A DNA stretch of 51,524 nt from Parcubacteria group bacterium GW2011_GWA2_38_13b (GCA_000992445.2 LBUF02000016.1:2073-53596), one strand, 5' to 3'; positions 17,090-28,278 are shown, counted from the first letter of the stretch. Numbers and translations are program-made. Notes: generated by a model from the letters alone, not told the origin.

Positions 17090-18252
17090 TTACTTACTTT
17101 AATAAGTTCTTTTATTTTATCCACTTTTTCCCACGGAAAATTAACATCGTTTCTGCCGAAATGGCCATACGCGGCCGCTTTTTTATAACACCATTTTTTA
17201 TCAGGGTAACGCAATGCCAAATTCTTGATAATCATCCCCGGACGCAAATCAAAAACTTTTTTAACCACTTCGGCTAATTTTTCATCAGCGATTTTTCCGG
17301 TATTGAAAGTATTAATCGTTACGGCCAACGGTTCCGGAACGCCGATCGCGTAAGCTATCTGAACTTCCGCTTTTCTTGCCAAACCGGATGCAACGATATT
17401 TTTTGCGACATATCTCGCCATATAACTACCGGAGCGATCAACTTTCGTGGAATCCTTGCCCGAAAAACAACCGCCGCCATGAGAACCAACTCCTCCATAT
17501 GTATCCACTATTATTTTCCTGCCCGTCAAACCGGTGTCCCCCTTGGGTCCGCCTATGACAAAACGACCGGTCGGATTAACAAAATATTTGGTCCCGGAAT
17601 CAAGCAAATTGCGCGGAATAATTACTTTAATTACTTTATTTATTATATCTTTTTTAATTTGCGAAATTTTCGCTTCCGGATTATGCTGGGCCGAAATGAC
17701 AACCGCTTCAATTCTTTTCGGCGCACCATTTTCGTATTCAACGGTCACCTGACTTTTCCCGTCGGGCCTTAAATATGGCAAAATTCCGGCATTTCTGACT
17801 TCCGCCAACTTTTTAACCAATTTATGCGCCAAAACTAGCGGAAGCGGCATAAACTCTTCCGTTTCTTTGGTAGCATAACCATACATAATCCCCTGATCTC
17901 CGGCGCCGACTTTTTCCGGCTGTTCTTTTCGGTAATGCGAAACCCCCATCGCAATATCTTGCGACTGCTCCTGAATGGAAACTAAAATACCGCAAGTTCT
18001 CCAATCAAAACCAATCTTGGAATTTTCGTAACCGATTTCTCTTACCACTTGGCGCGCAACGCCGGGAATATCAATGTACGCGTTAGTGGTCATTTCTCCG
18101 GCGATAACAATCAAACCATTGGTAAGCAATGTTTCCACGGCAACACGACTATACGGATCCTGTTTTAATGCCTCGTCCAAAATGGCGTCGGAAATTTGAT
18201 CGGCCATTTTGTCGGGATGACCTTCGGTTACCGATTCTGAAGTTAAAAACAT
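17083..18252 (-). CDS. metK: S-adenosylmethionine synthetase
   Basis: [44 protein letters not shown]-like [16 protein letters not shown]. Confidence 0.97.
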   Translation of the reverse strand: MFLTSESVTEGHPDKMADQISDAILDEALKQDPYSRVAVETLLTNGLIVIAGEMTTNAYIDIPGVARQVVREIGYENSKIGFDWRTCGILVSIQEQSQDIAMGVSHYRKEQPEKVGAGDQGIMYGYATKETEEFMPLPLVLAHKLVKKLAEVRNAGILPYLRPDGKSQVTVEYENGAPKRIEAVVISAQHNPEAKISQIKKDIINKVIKVIIPRNLLDSGTKYFVNPTGRFVIGGPKGDTGLTGRKIIVDTYGGVGSHGGGCFSGKDSTKVDRSGSYMARYVAKNIVASGLARKAEVQIAYAIGVPEPLAVTINTFNTGKIADEKLAEVVKKVFDLRPGMIIKNLALRYPDKKWCYKKAAAYGHFGRNDVNFPWEKVDKIKELIKVSKC

Positions 18253-18328
18253 ACAAAATTTTCAATTATCAATTTACAATCTTCAATAATTTTTATTATT
18301 TGAAAATTTAAAATTGAAAATTGAAAAT

Positions 18329-19525
18329 TTAAAAATCTATTATCTCTATATTATTAAACGCTTGATCAATTATTTTTTTATCAATTTTTTCAGCTACATT
18401 TAATATCATACCGCTATTTGCTTTCGTTACAGGATGTTTAGGCACAAAAAAACTGCAGCAATCTCCGTACGGTCTTATAGAAATACCATAAGTTTCGATA
18501 TTTTTGGCTTTAATTATAATCTCCTCCTTGTCCATACCTATCAACGGACGAAAAATCGGCATACCAACAAAACCATCCAAAGCGAAAATATTATCTATCG
18601 TCTGTGAAGCCACTTGTCCCAGGCTTTCTCCCGTTACTAACGCTTTGCAACCATTATCGCGCGCCAATTTCTCGGCTAATATTAACATAAAATATCTATA
18701 CATCATTACGCGATAATCTTCCGGCGCTTTTTTTATAATATCTTTTTGTATCTCCAAAAGCGGTATCAAAAATAATTTACAATTTTTCATTTGCCATCCG
18801 TTCAAACGGCCGATAATCTCTTTTACATTGTCAATTGATGCTTTGTTTGTCTGCGGATAACTGTGAAAATGAATAAAATTCGCCCGCGCGCCCCGTTTCA
18901 TAAGATACCATGCCGCCACTGGCGAATCAATTCCGGAAGATATAAGCGTCAAAACTTCGCCGTTTGTGCCGACCGGAAGTCCGCCCGGCCCTTTTATTTT
19001 TTCAAAATAAACATAAGCGGATTTTCGCGTTATCTCCGCGAAAATCGTCAAATCGGAATTTTCCAAATCAACTTTCATTCCGGTTTTCTTTACCATAAAA
19101 TCGCCGATTTGCTCATTTAATTTCTGCGAGGTTAATGGAAATTTTTTATCGGAACGTTGCGTTTTAATTCTAAATGTTTTATTTCCCGTTTCCATATTCC
19201 GATTTTTATAGATATTATAAATTTTTTCGCAAAGCCCGTTTACCGCTGATTCTATTCCGCCTCTGTTTATAATCGGGTACTCGTAAGCAAAAGAAAAATG
19301 CGCTATTCCAAAAACTTTTTTTAATTTTCCGGCTATTTTTTCAATATTATTAACCGTATTATTATTTTCAGACGCTATAATTCGTCCCGTTTCCCGCGTT
19401 ACAAAAAAATCACCGCAACCTTCCAGCGCGGCTTGAATATTTTCAACTAATTTTCTTTCAAAAAAAGCCCTGTTGCCTTTTTTAAGACCGATTTCTCCGT
19501 AATGGATCAAAATTAACATAAACAA
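18329..19525 (-). CDS. thiI: tRNA 4-thiouridine synthase
   Basis: IHYGEIGLKKGNRAFFE; LISSGIDSPVAAWYLMKRG; GESLGQVASQT. Confidence 0.95.
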   Translation of the reverse strand: MFMLILIHYGEIGLKKGNRAFFERKLVENIQAALEGCGDFFVTRETGRIIASENNNTVNNIEKIAGKLKKVFGIAHFSFAYEYPIINRGGIESAVNGLCEKIYNIYKNRNMETGNKTFRIKTQRSDKKFPLTSQKLNEQIGDFMVKKTGMKVDLENSDLTIFAEITRKSAYVYFEKIKGPGGLPVGTNGEVLTLISSGIDSPVAAWYLMKRGARANFIHFHSYPQTNKASIDNVKEIIGRLNGWQMKNCKLFLIPLLEIQKDIIKKAPEDYRVMMYRYFMLILAEKLARDNGCKALVTGESLGQVASQTIDNIFALDGFVGMPIFRPLIGMDKEEIIIKAKNIETYGISIRPYGDCCSFFVPKHPVTKANSGMILNVAEKIDKKIIDQAFNNIEIIDF

Positions 19526-19555
19526 TGCAAAATTAATCTACTGATATTTTTCTAT

Positions 19556-20407
19556 TTACGACGGATTGACAATATCTCCTTTATGTTCATATTTAATACG
19601 ATAATCTTTTTTTGCCATCCCCTCAATGCTTTTTGGTAAAAATCCAGAAAACATCAATACGGCTTTATTGATTATTTCTAAAAATTGCTGGCAATTATTT
19701 TTATTATCAGTATACAAATCCGAACTCCTCATAAGCGCCCAATTCCCTGATAATAAATCAATGCGCGAATAATCACCATCATCAAAAGCCTTTTTGATCT
19801 CCTCCCTTAAAACAGTATCCGTAGGCGAATACCAATTACCTTCATAAAATATTCCTCTGCCGGAAGAAGAAAAATTTTTAATGCACAAAGCGGACAATCT
19901 TCCGTTAAATTTAATCAAAAGGCCTTTGTTTGCCAAAATAACAGCTTTATCTTTTATTGAATTCCGCATTCTTAATTCAGCTTCCTCGCATAAATGCCAA
20001 CCCATATATCCAATCTCCACGGTAAAATTTTCACTTATTTTTATCGGGTTTATTTTTTTCAGCAAAGCTTCCGGTAATTCATCATGACGAAAACAAGAAA
20101 GTAAAACTCCAATTTGAAACCTAAATAGAGTTTTCTTTTCCAACATTAATGACAGTAATTCAAAAATACTTTCATGATTTAATATTTCCGGTAATTTTTT
20201 TAAATTCATACTATGTAATTTTAATCGGGGAACTAAAACTTGCGTCTCCGTGGTGTCACGAAGAATATCCAGAAAAATTTTTCTTTTTTTTCCATTCGGT
20301 CCATTTCCGCATTTTTCCATCGCGGCCATTACCGCCTTTTTTGTTTCTTCTTCAGAATCTTGCTCTAACGCTTTTATTTTATTATCGAAAAAAATTTCTT
20401 TCGTCAT
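19556..20407 (-). CDS. Hypothetical protein
   Basis: 283 aa intact ORF, no recognised motif. Confidence 0.6.
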   Translation of the reverse strand: MTKEIFFDNKIKALEQDSEEETKKAVMAAMEKCGNGPNGKKRKIFLDILRDTTETQVLVPRLKLHSMNLKKLPEILNHESIFELLSLMLEKKTLFRFQIGVLLSCFRHDELPEALLKKINPIKISENFTVEIGYMGWHLCEEAELRMRNSIKDKAVILANKGLLIKFNGRLSALCIKNFSSSGRGIFYEGNWYSPTDTVLREEIKKAFDDGDYSRIDLLSGNWALMRSSDLYTDNKNNCQQFLEIINKAVLMFSGFLPKSIEGMAKKDYRIKYEHKGDIVNPS

Positions 20408-20427
20408 ATTTTTTTATTTAACTGTTA

Positions 20428-20500
20428 TGCGCCCTGAAGGAGTCGAACCTTCAGCCTCTTGGTCCGAAGCCAAGCGCTCTATCCATTGAGCTAAGGGCGC
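20428..20500 (-). tRNA. tRNA-Arg (anticodon TCG)
   Basis: GCGCCCT/AGGGCGC acceptor; CTTGG-CTTCGGA-CCAAG anticodon arm; GGTTCGACTCC T arm. Confidence 0.95.
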
Positions 20501-20705
20501 AATTTACAAACAAAGATATAGCTTATTGATATCAAATTTTAAGATAACACGCAATGATACGCCTTGTCTGCTTTTTGTAAAAATTATTGACTTTCAGCCC
20601 AAAATACACTATCATTACAGTTGATAGTTTTTGCGATTAATTTGTTAATTTTTACGAATTATTAATACTATCATTACAAAGTCCCGTATTTTTTTAATAA
20701 AAAGC

Positions 20706-21821
20706 ATGGGTTATATAAAAAAATTAAGTAAAAATCTCCTTGGTCAATGTAAGGAGAATTTAGTTTTTTTAGGGATTTTTATAATAATTTCAGCCATAAT
20801 CTCAATCAACACATTCACAGACAACGGAATTCACGGAAATATTTATCTTAATGAAATTCTTAACGAAGAGTATATTGTAGAAGAAGTTAATTTCGAAATT
20901 GATCAAAATATCGGGGTTAAAAAAGTTCAAACAGGAACAATCCTGGGTTCATTAATGGGCGGTTCTATTGTTTCTGCCATTTCCATGGCGCAAGAAGCGG
21001 AACAAGACGGTATTGAAAATGAAATCGGTTTTACCACTCTTTACGGAAATTCTCTTTTGGTCGCGCGTTCGCCTATCACCACGATGACTTCTTTAAATAA
21101 ACGAAATGAAATTATCAAATACGCCGTTCAACCGGGAGATAATGCAACATCAATCGCGGCTTCATTCGGCATTACGGTCAATACTCTTCTTTGGGCGAAT
21201 AAATTGAACGCCAAAAGCATTATCCGGCCCGGCAATGAATTGATTATTTTGCCGGTTAGCGGCGTATCACATAAAGTTAAACCTGGCGATACTATTCTAT
21301 CTATCGCTAAAAAATATAAAGCGGAAGCAAGTCGTGTTATCGAATTTAACACTTTGCCGGCAGACGGCGCTATTGCCGCGGACGATATATTGATTATTCC
21401 CGATGGAGAAATATACATTCCCGTAAGCGTTTATGTTTCCGCTCCAAATTATTTAAACACCTTAAAGACCATTGACGGATATTTTATCACTCCTATCACT
21501 GGCAGGAATTGGGGAATACTGCATCCTAACAATGCCGTTGATATCGCTAATTCCTGCGGAACTCCGATTTACGCGACGGCGGCCGGATCAGTTACTGTTT
21601 CCGATGCCGTTGGCTGGAATGGAGGATACGGTAAATACGTAAAAATCAAGCATCCCAATGGCATAGATACTCTTTATGCTCATAATAGTCAAAACTTAGT
21701 TACTGTCGGAGATGCGGTTAAACAGGGTCAACTTATCGCTTTAGTGGGAACAACCGGCCGTTCAACCGGCTGTCATTTGCATTTTGAGGTTCGCGGAGCA
21801 AGAAATCCGTTTATACGATAA
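20706..21821 (+). CDS. M23-family metallopeptidase with two LysM domains
   Basis: YAVQPGDNATSIAASFGI and HKVKPGDTILSIAKKY; GKYVKIKHPNGIDTLYAHN...GCHLHFEVRG. Confidence 0.92.
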   Translation: MGYIKKLSKNLLGQCKENLVFLGIFIIISAIISINTFTDNGIHGNIYLNEILNEEYIVEEVNFEIDQNIGVKKVQTGTILGSLMGGSIVSAISMAQEAEQDGIENEIGFTTLYGNSLLVARSPITTMTSLNKRNEIIKYAVQPGDNATSIAASFGITVNTLLWANKLNAKSIIRPGNELIILPVSGVSHKVKPGDTILSIAKKYKAEASRVIEFNTLPADGAIAADDILIIPDGEIYIPVSVYVSAPNYLNTLKTIDGYFITPITGRNWGILHPNNAVDIANSCGTPIYATAAGSVTVSDAVGWNGGYGKYVKIKHPNGIDTLYAHNSQNLVTVGDAVKQGQLIALVGTTGRSTGCHLHFEVRGARNPFIR

Positions 21822-21839
21822 ATTTGTTTTAAATAAAAA

Positions 21840-21876
21840 ATCATTCCGCAATATTGCGGAATGATTTTTTTTATAA
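21840..21876 (+). terminator. Rho-independent terminator
   Basis: aaatcattccgcaatattgcggaatgattttttt. Confidence 0.85.
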
Positions 21877-21909
21877 TTTAAAATTCAAATTTAATAAAAA
21901 TTGGAAATA

Positions 21910-23439
21910 TTAAAAATTATCTTTTGGCCGATATTGCAAAGCTTCGGCGATAAAATCGCGTTTTATATTTTCCTCTCCTGAAAGATCGGCGATTGTGCGG
22001 GCAAGTTTAAGTATTTTATGCACGGATCTTCCTGAAAGTTGCATTTGATTTGCCGCGGCGCGTAAAATGGAGTCGGTTTCCTGGTCTATTTTGCAGTATT
22101 TTTGCATTTGTTTTATGCTCATTTCGTTGTTTGTTTGTATGTTTTCGCCGGCATACCGCGCTTGCTGCAAATTTCTGGCTTTTTGCACCCGTTTTCTTAT
22201 TTCCAAAGACGATTCCGCAACTTGTTCGGAAGTCAATTTTTCGTATTTTATGCGGGGAACTTCTATGTGTATGTCAATTCTGTCCATAAGCGGACCTGAA
22301 ATTTTGCGCTGATATTTTGATACTATTGATGGCGAGCAATAGCATTCTTTTTGGGGATCATTGTAATTTCCGCAAGGGCAGGGATTGGTTGCGGCGGCCA
22401 AAGTAAAGCGAGCCGGAAAAGTAATCGTTTCTTTGGCGCGGGAAACCGTTACCATTCCGTCTTCCAGTGGTTGGCGGAGATTTTCCAAAACATTGCGCTG
22501 GAATTCCGAGAATTCGTCAAGAAATAAAACGCCCCTGTGGCTTAAACTTACTTCCCCGGGTTTTGGATATGCGCCTCCCCCGATTAAACTTATGCCCGAA
22601 GCGGTATGATGGGGGCTTCTAAACGGTCTTACAGTGATTAGAGGATTTTCGGAACCAAGCCGTCCGGCTATGCTGTAAATTTTTGTCACTTCCAATATTT
22701 CATCAAAAGTCATCTGCGGAAGAACGGAAGCGAACGCTTTCGCAAGCAATGTTTTTCCCGAACCGGGCGGACCGGACATTAATATGTTATGGGCGCCGGC
22801 CGCCGCGATTTCCAGCGCTCTCTTGGCGCTTTCCTGTCCTTTTATGTAAGCGAAATCGCAGGTTATTTTTTCTTCGCAAATATAGTCATCTATTTTTGAA
22901 ACGGGGTGAGGCGATATTTCGCCTGATCCATCAAGGTGAAACATTAATTCCTTCAGGTTTTTAAGCGGAATTACAGAGACCCCTTCTATGATACTGGCTT
23001 CTTTGGCGTTATCGCTGGGCACGAATATCGTTTTAAAACCCCGTTTTTTAGCCATAATAACGGTTGGCAGGATTCCGTTTACTTTTCTTAATGATCCGTC
23101 AAGCGCCAATTCGCCGACAAAAATTTTATCATTCGTATTGGTTTTTATTTGTTCCGAGGCGATTAAAAAACCAACGGCAATGGGCAAATCATAATAACTT
23201 CCTTCTTTTTTTATATTAGCCGGCGCTAAATTTACGATTATGCGTCTGTTGGTTTTGTTGGGAGCGTCGTATTCGCTGTTTTTTATGGCGGCCGATACCC
23301 GCTCCTTTGATTCTTCCACGGCTTTATCCGGAAGTCCTACAATATTAAAACAGTGGAGCCCTCTAGTGAGATCCACTTCTACTTCTATTGGAACAGCGTC
23401 CAATCCCAAAATCGCTGATGAAAAAATTTTAGCCGGCAT
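21910..23439 (-). CDS. comM: Mg chelatase-like ATPase, ComM family
   Basis: GLDAVPIEVEVDLTRGLHCFNIVGLPDKAVEESKERV; GPPGSGKTLLAKAF; RPFRSPHHTAS. Confidence 0.95.
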   Translation of the reverse strand: MPAKIFSSAILGLDAVPIEVEVDLTRGLHCFNIVGLPDKAVEESKERVSAAIKNSEYDAPNKTNRRIIVNLAPANIKKEGSYYDLPIAVGFLIASEQIKTNTNDKIFVGELALDGSLRKVNGILPTVIMAKKRGFKTIFVPSDNAKEASIIEGVSVIPLKNLKELMFHLDGSGEISPHPVSKIDDYICEEKITCDFAYIKGQESAKRALEIAAAGAHNILMSGPPGSGKTLLAKAFASVLPQMTFDEILEVTKIYSIAGRLGSENPLITVRPFRSPHHTASGISLIGGGAYPKPGEVSLSHRGVLFLDEFSEFQRNVLENLRQPLEDGMVTVSRAKETITFPARFTLAAATNPCPCGNYNDPQKECYCSPSIVSKYQRKISGPLMDRIDIHIEVPRIKYEKLTSEQVAESSLEIRKRVQKARNLQQARYAGENIQTNNEMSIKQMQKYCKIDQETDSILRAAANQMQLSGRSVHKILKLARTIADLSGEENIKRDFIAEALQYRPKDNF

Positions 23440-23462
23440 TATAAAATAGCGTTAAAATTGAT

Positions 23463-23702
23463 TTAAAATATTATTTTTGCAATCGCTATTGTGCCTATGA
23501 CAAACCATACAATTTGCAATCCAAATGATGCCCACGCGGTTTTTTTAAAAACGCTTATTCCCATAAACAAAGCTCCTAATACATTCATTATTTGATACAT
23601 TAGTCCTGAACTGCTTACAAGATCGTTGGAAACCAAAAAATAAGCCACTACTATTAAAATTGTGCCAATCCAACCGGTTGTTTCATAAATCATAATTTTC
23701 AC
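23463..23702 (-). CDS. Small 2-3 TM membrane protein, CBU_0592-like
   Basis: 79 aa; TTGWIGTILIVVAYFLVSNDLVSS. Confidence 0.65.
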   Translation of the reverse strand: MKIMIYETTGWIGTILIVVAYFLVSNDLVSSSGLMYQIMNVLGALFMGISVFKKTAWASFGLQIVWFVIGTIAIAKIIF

Positions 23703-23756
23703 ATTATTTGTTTAATAATTATTCGTTTCTACTTTTATTTTATTGTTTCTCGCTTT

Positions 23757-24245
23757 TTAGGATAGATCCACTTCAAAAATTTCTCGTACATCTTCTCTTT
23801 CTGCCAATTCTTTCACCATTGCATTGAATTCAGCATCTTTATTTTCATTAATAGCGACTTTTACTTTTTCACGTCCCAAAAAATTTAGTACAACATTTTC
23901 AAGCTTGTTAATTCCTTCTCTAAATTCTAATTCCATCATTGTGTTGGAACCGGTTCCACCAATTTGCTTGAAAAATTCCTTTACTTTTCCCAGCCCTTTG
24001 GCATTTTTCATTTTTTCTTTATTTATACGTTTATTATATTCAAGGAGTTGCCCTATAACTAGTTCCTTAGTTTTATTCGTCGCCAAAACATCCTCTCTTT
24101 GTTGTCTTTGAAACTCATTCATTTTCTTCTCCGCCAAAATCTGCTCCGCCAGAGTCTGCCTTGGTCGTCTTTGAAAATTAAATGATTCCCTACTTTCTTT
24201 CATAAATATTATATTATAAAATAATAAATCAAATAAAGGAAACAA
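23757..24245 (-). CDS. Hypothetical protein
   Basis: 162 aa charged helical ORF. Confidence 0.5.
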   Translation of the reverse strand: MFPLFDLLFYNIIFMKESRESFNFQRRPRQTLAEQILAEKKMNEFQRQQREDVLATNKTKELVIGQLLEYNKRINKEKMKNAKGLGKVKEFFKQIGGTGSNTMMELEFREGINKLENVVLNFLGREKVKVAINENKDAEFNAMVKELAEREDVREIFEVDLS

Positions 24246-24290
24246 TATTGATTCGCTATACGATCCAATTATTTCATAACACTTAAATAA

Positions 24291-24659
24291 TTAATCAACT
24301 TTATTGTTTTTATGGCATTTCATACAATGCCTTGCTTCCGGATAAAGTTTTAGTCGCGCTTCGCCGATATCTTTTTTACATTCTTCGCAAATGCCATATT
24401 TTTTCTTTTCAATCTTTTTTAAAGCCGCGTTTATGTGTTCAAGCCGCGATTCAAAATTATGTTCCAGCGAAAGAGCGTTGTCATACATCGCGATTTCAAT
24501 GGCATTATCATCCGGGGAATCCCCTATTTGCGGCATTTTTGTTTTATAATCGCCCTCTACATCCGCACTGGGTTTAGCAAAAGATTCAAGCTGTTTTTCA
24601 AGCTTCCTCTTTTCCTCTTCCAGTAATTTTTTAAATTTTTCCGAAGTTTTTATATCCAT
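24291..24659 (-). CDS. DksA/TraR family C4 zinc-finger protein
   Basis: YGICEECKKDIGEARLKLYPEARHCMKCHK. Confidence 0.9.
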   Translation of the reverse strand: MDIKTSEKFKKLLEEEKRKLEKQLESFAKPSADVEGDYKTKMPQIGDSPDDNAIEIAMYDNALSLEHNFESRLEHINAALKKIEKKKYGICEECKKDIGEARLKLYPEARHCMKCHKNNKVD

Positions 24660-24673
24660 ATAAAATCATCGTA

Positions 24674-25993
24674 TCAATTATTTTCCGGAAAATCAAGTTT
24701 CGTATTCAGTTTCATCAATTCTTCTTTTACGACTTCACGATCGTCCCACGGAATCCAGCCGTTTTTTACCATCATTTTATTTTCCGCGCCTTTGCCGGTA
24801 ATGATAACAATGTCATTTGGGCGCGCCAGCATTAACGCCATCTTTACGGCTTCCCTTCTGTCCAATATTTTTTTATAATTTGAATTTTGCGGAATCCCAA
24901 AACCGATTTCATCTAAAATTTGTTCAGGATTTTCATTATATGAATCTTCATCGGTAAGTATTATTTGATCACAATATTGAGCCGCGATTTTTCCCATTTC
25001 TGGCCGTTTCCACTTATCGCGGCCTCCGCCAGCAGAACCTAAAACACAAACCAATCGGGGACTGTCTTTCCGCAATGTTTCGTAAACTTTGCAAAGCGCG
25101 TCCGGCGTATGGGCATAGTCAACTACAACCTTAAATGGCTGGCCTATTTCAATAAGTTCCATCCTGCCCGGGATGTTTTGAATTTCCGCCAGCGTTTTTT
25201 TAATAATTTCTATGTCAATATTTTGCGATATGCCGACCGCAATCGTCGCCAATGCGTTATATGCGTTAAATTTGCCTAAAAGTTTTAAGTTAAAAATATG
25301 ACCGTTTACGGAGAACGATGTTTTATTATTTGATAATTCGTATTCCGTCGCAATTATAGCATTTTGCTGATTATTACTCAGTTGAAAACCGTAAACATAT
25401 TTTTGTTCAATATTAAAGTCAAGAAATTCTCTTGCGTATTTGTCATCGCTGTTTACGATTAAAATCTTATTTATTATTTTTCCGTTAATTGTTTTATGTC
25501 TGCTTTTGCTTAAATGATTAAAAAATTCCAGCTTCGCTTTTTTATAATTTTCAAAACCGTTATGGGATTCGATGTGTTCCGGGGTTAAATTGGTGAAAAT
25601 CCCGATATCAAAATTAATTCCTTTATGGCGGAATTGCCGGATACCCTCAGAAGTCGCTTCCACCACGGCGTAATCGCAGCCGGCATTTATCATTTTCCGC
25701 AACAATTTTTGAAGAAAAAATCGGCCGGGCATAGTCATTTTGAGATAATTTCGCGAAATATCGCCGCCTATTTTAAAATCAATTGAAGAAATTCGCCCGA
25801 CTTTATATCCGGCTTTTTCCAAAATTTCCGAAATCAAATGCACGACCGTTGTCTTGCCGTTAGTTCCGGTAATGCCGACAACAATCATTTTTTCCGACGG
25901 ATGACGATAATAAACAACGGCAAATATAGCCATACAATAATGGTATAAATAAAATATTTTTGCGGGCAGTAATTTTTTTATAAATTGCTTCAT
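24674..25993 (-). CDS. murE: Mur ligase family protein, MurE-like
   Basis: VVGITGTNGKTTVVHLISEIL; FTNLTPEHIESHNGFENYKKAKLEFF; DYAHTPDAL; VLGSAGGGRDKWKRP. Confidence 0.9.
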   Translation of the reverse strand: MKQFIKKLLPAKIFYLYHYCMAIFAVVYYRHPSEKMIVVGITGTNGKTTVVHLISEILEKAGYKVGRISSIDFKIGGDISRNYLKMTMPGRFFLQKLLRKMINAGCDYAVVEATSEGIRQFRHKGINFDIGIFTNLTPEHIESHNGFENYKKAKLEFFNHLSKSRHKTINGKIINKILIVNSDDKYAREFLDFNIEQKYVYGFQLSNNQQNAIIATEYELSNNKTSFSVNGHIFNLKLLGKFNAYNALATIAVGISQNIDIEIIKKTLAEIQNIPGRMELIEIGQPFKVVVDYAHTPDALCKVYETLRKDSPRLVCVLGSAGGGRDKWKRPEMGKIAAQYCDQIILTDEDSYNENPEQILDEIGFGIPQNSNYKKILDRREAVKMALMLARPNDIVIITGKGAENKMMVKNGWIPWDDREVVKEELMKLNTKLDFPENN

Positions 25994-26025
25994 TGAAAAT
26001 TGAAAAATTTAAAACATAAACCTAT

Positions 26026-26940
26026 TTAGAAATTTTTTACTTTTTTAAACATTTTATATCCTAAATACCAAATGGGCTTAAATATGTAATCCCATGTTCC
26101 CGCGTATTCAATTTCTTTGCCGCTGAAACCTTTTTTGAATCTTGTAACACCGGGCCATTTATTTTCATTGATTCCCCAAAAATCATAATAAAGAAAACCG
26201 GATTTTTTGGCGTTGGAAATTATATTCCATTGTAATAAATGCGGCGCCATCATTTTTCTAAAATCGTAATCTGACGCGCCGTGCAAATAAACGGCGGTAT
26301 CACCGTAAAACATTACAATGGCGGCCGCTATAATTTCGTCCTGAAGTTTGGCTAGGAAAATTTTTATCAACGGCGCATCATTCGGCATAAATTCCGGCGC
26401 GGACGAACTGAAAATATTCAGTAATTTTTCATAATATTTTTTGGAAAATATCGTAAATTTATCGCGTTTAGCCGTTTTATTAATCAATTTCCAAAAAATT
26501 TCAAATTCTTCTTTGTTTAAAGATTTTTTAATTTCAATTTTTACGCCATTTTTCTCCGCTATCCCGATATTGTATCTTGTTTTATGATGCATAGCGCTTA
26601 AAATTTCTTTTTCCGGTTTTTCAAGATTCAAAATCAATGTTTTTGATGGCTGGCTTTCTTGATTAATTTTTTTAAATCCAATGTTTGCCAAACTTGCCGT
26701 CAAAGCATCTTTTTGATTTTTTGCTCCCGGTTCAATCCGTAAAAAAACCGGATTCATTGTTTGAGCCTCGTTGATTATATTTTTTAAATTTTCATTGGTA
26801 AAATCGGCGCGCGGAATATAAAAATAATGTTTATTAAACGGCAGTTTGTATTTAAAAACAAAAATGCCGCCAATTTTAAAATAATCGGCGCCGAGCGCCT
26901 TTTGAAACTCGCCCCATTTTTCGGTTTGCAGAAAACTCAT
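26026..26940 (-). CDS. FemAB/FemX-like peptidoglycan bridge aminoacyltransferase
   Basis: HHKTRYNIGIAEKNGV; YLHGASD; PHLLQWNIISNAKKSGFLYYDFWGI. Confidence 0.85.
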   Translation of the reverse strand: MSFLQTEKWGEFQKALGADYFKIGGIFVFKYKLPFNKHYFYIPRADFTNENLKNIINEAQTMNPVFLRIEPGAKNQKDALTASLANIGFKKINQESQPSKTLILNLEKPEKEILSAMHHKTRYNIGIAEKNGVKIEIKKSLNKEEFEIFWKLINKTAKRDKFTIFSKKYYEKLLNIFSSSAPEFMPNDAPLIKIFLAKLQDEIIAAAIVMFYGDTAVYLHGASDYDFRKMMAPHLLQWNIISNAKKSGFLYYDFWGINENKWPGVTRFKKGFSGKEIEYAGTWDYIFKPIWYLGYKMFKKVKNF

Positions 26941-27521
26941 TTTCCTAAAAGTTTTAGTCCTTGTTTTATTTTTTCTTCCGCGCTTAGATGAGCCGGAATT
27001 TGTTTCAATATTTCGCGCGCTTGCGTTTGGTTGTAACCAAGGGTCGTTAAAGCATCAAGAACATCCATATTTTTTTTGAAATCTTCCCCGGCATAAGAAG
27101 CCATATCTTTTTCGGAAAGCGTATTTTTTATTTTTGATTTTAATTCCAGCACGATTTTTGCCGCCGTTTTTTGACCTATGCCGGAAACTTTGGTCAAAAT
27201 GCCGGCATCGCCGGCAAGAATCGCCGATTGTATCATTTTTACCGGAGCAATCGTTAAAATATTCAAGGCCCCCTTTGGGCCGATGCCGGATACGGAAATA
27301 AGCATTTCAAAAAAATCTTTATCTTCCGAATTCAAAAAGCCGTAAAGATCCATTAAGTCCTCCCGTATATGAAGATAGGTATATATTTTTATTTCATCGT
27401 CTGCGTTTAATTCGGAAAGCGTATTTTCCGCCATAAACACCTTATAGCCAATACCGTTATTTTCAATAACGACGAATTTTTCCATTTTATAAATAATTTT
27501 TCCCGATATTGAAGCAATCAT
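26937..27521 (-). CDS. ruvA: Holliday junction DNA helicase RuvA
   Basis: MIASISGKIIYK...LISVSGIGPKGALNIL...LTKVSGIGQKTAAKIVLELK. Confidence 0.95.
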   Translation of the reverse strand: MIASISGKIIYKMEKFVVIENNGIGYKVFMAENTLSELNADDEIKIYTYLHIREDLMDLYGFLNSEDKDFFEMLISVSGIGPKGALNILTIAPVKMIQSAILAGDAGILTKVSGIGQKTAAKIVLELKSKIKNTLSEKDMASYAGEDFKKNMDVLDALTTLGYNQTQAREILKQIPAHLSAEEKIKQGLKLLGK

Positions 27522-27675
27522 ATTTTTATATTAACTTGAAAATCAACAAAAAGCCATAGGATTTTTACTAAAAAGGACTAAGAAAAATTGACTAAAATAC
27601 TTTTTTATGTTAGAATGTACTGGTTGTGCGGGTTATTTTATGAACATTGAAATTTAAAAAATAAGGGGGGCCTCG

Positions 27676-28185
27676 ATGAATTACGACAAAAATAAAGAAA
27701 TTATTGTAAATCTTTTTCAAAGAATGCGCGCGTTGTCGTCCACATTTGAACCTGTTTTAAAAAATGCGGAAATGAAGCACTTTTTCAAAGAGCAACTGGA
27801 ATTGCGCAAGGAAATAACTGAAATATTTTTTAATTCTTGCGGGAAAATATGCCGTCAGTGTCAAGGAAATTGCTGTAATTCTTATATTTGGCTGTTTAAA
27901 AAAGATTTATTGCTTTTTCTTTCGCAAAATAAATTCAGCCTTCCCGAACCGGATTGGAATTTTATAAATTCTAAAAAATGCTGTATTTTTTTAAGCGATT
28001 CAGGGTGTATTTTGAAGGAATTTAGGCCATGGCAGTGCCTAAAGCATGTTTGCAATAAATTTTATGCCATAAAAATAGATGCGGAAGTTTTAAAAGAAAT
28101 AACCGTTTTAGTTGATAAATACGCGATAAAGACCAATCAACTTGCCGGTGAAATCCAACAGAAATGGCATTTAACATTAGATTAA
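27676..28185 (+). CDS. YkgJ-like cysteine-cluster protein
   Basis: CGKICRQCQGNCCNSYIWLF...CCIFLSDSGCILKEFRPWQCLKHVC. Confidence 0.75.
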   Translation: MNYDKNKEIIVNLFQRMRALSSTFEPVLKNAEMKHFFKEQLELRKEITEIFFNSCGKICRQCQGNCCNSYIWLFKKDLLLFLSQNKFSLPEPDWNFINSKKCCIFLSDSGCILKEFRPWQCLKHVCNKFYAIKIDAEVLKEITVLVDKYAIKTNQLAGEIQQKWHLTLD

Positions 28186-28193
28186 ATTGTAAA

Positions 28194-28229
28194 AAAGTCC
28201 GATTAGCACAAGCAATCGGACTTGTTTTT
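28194..28229 (+). terminator. Rho-independent terminator
   Basis: AAGTCCGATT-agcacaagc-AATCGGACTTgttttttt. Confidence 0.85.
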
Positions 28230-28278
28230 TTGACGATTATTGGTTAAAATATTTTTATAACGTAAGAAAAAAATTACG

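Noticed and set aside
18245-18335. AT-rich inverted repeats between metK and thiI
   Set aside because: Low-complexity AAATTGAAAATT-type sequence common in this window; no specific function supported.
20607-20678. Direct repeat actatcattaca (twice, ~59 bp apart) upstream of the M23 peptidase
   Set aside because: Only two 12-bp copies in AT-rich DNA with no matching regulator; too weak to claim as an operator.
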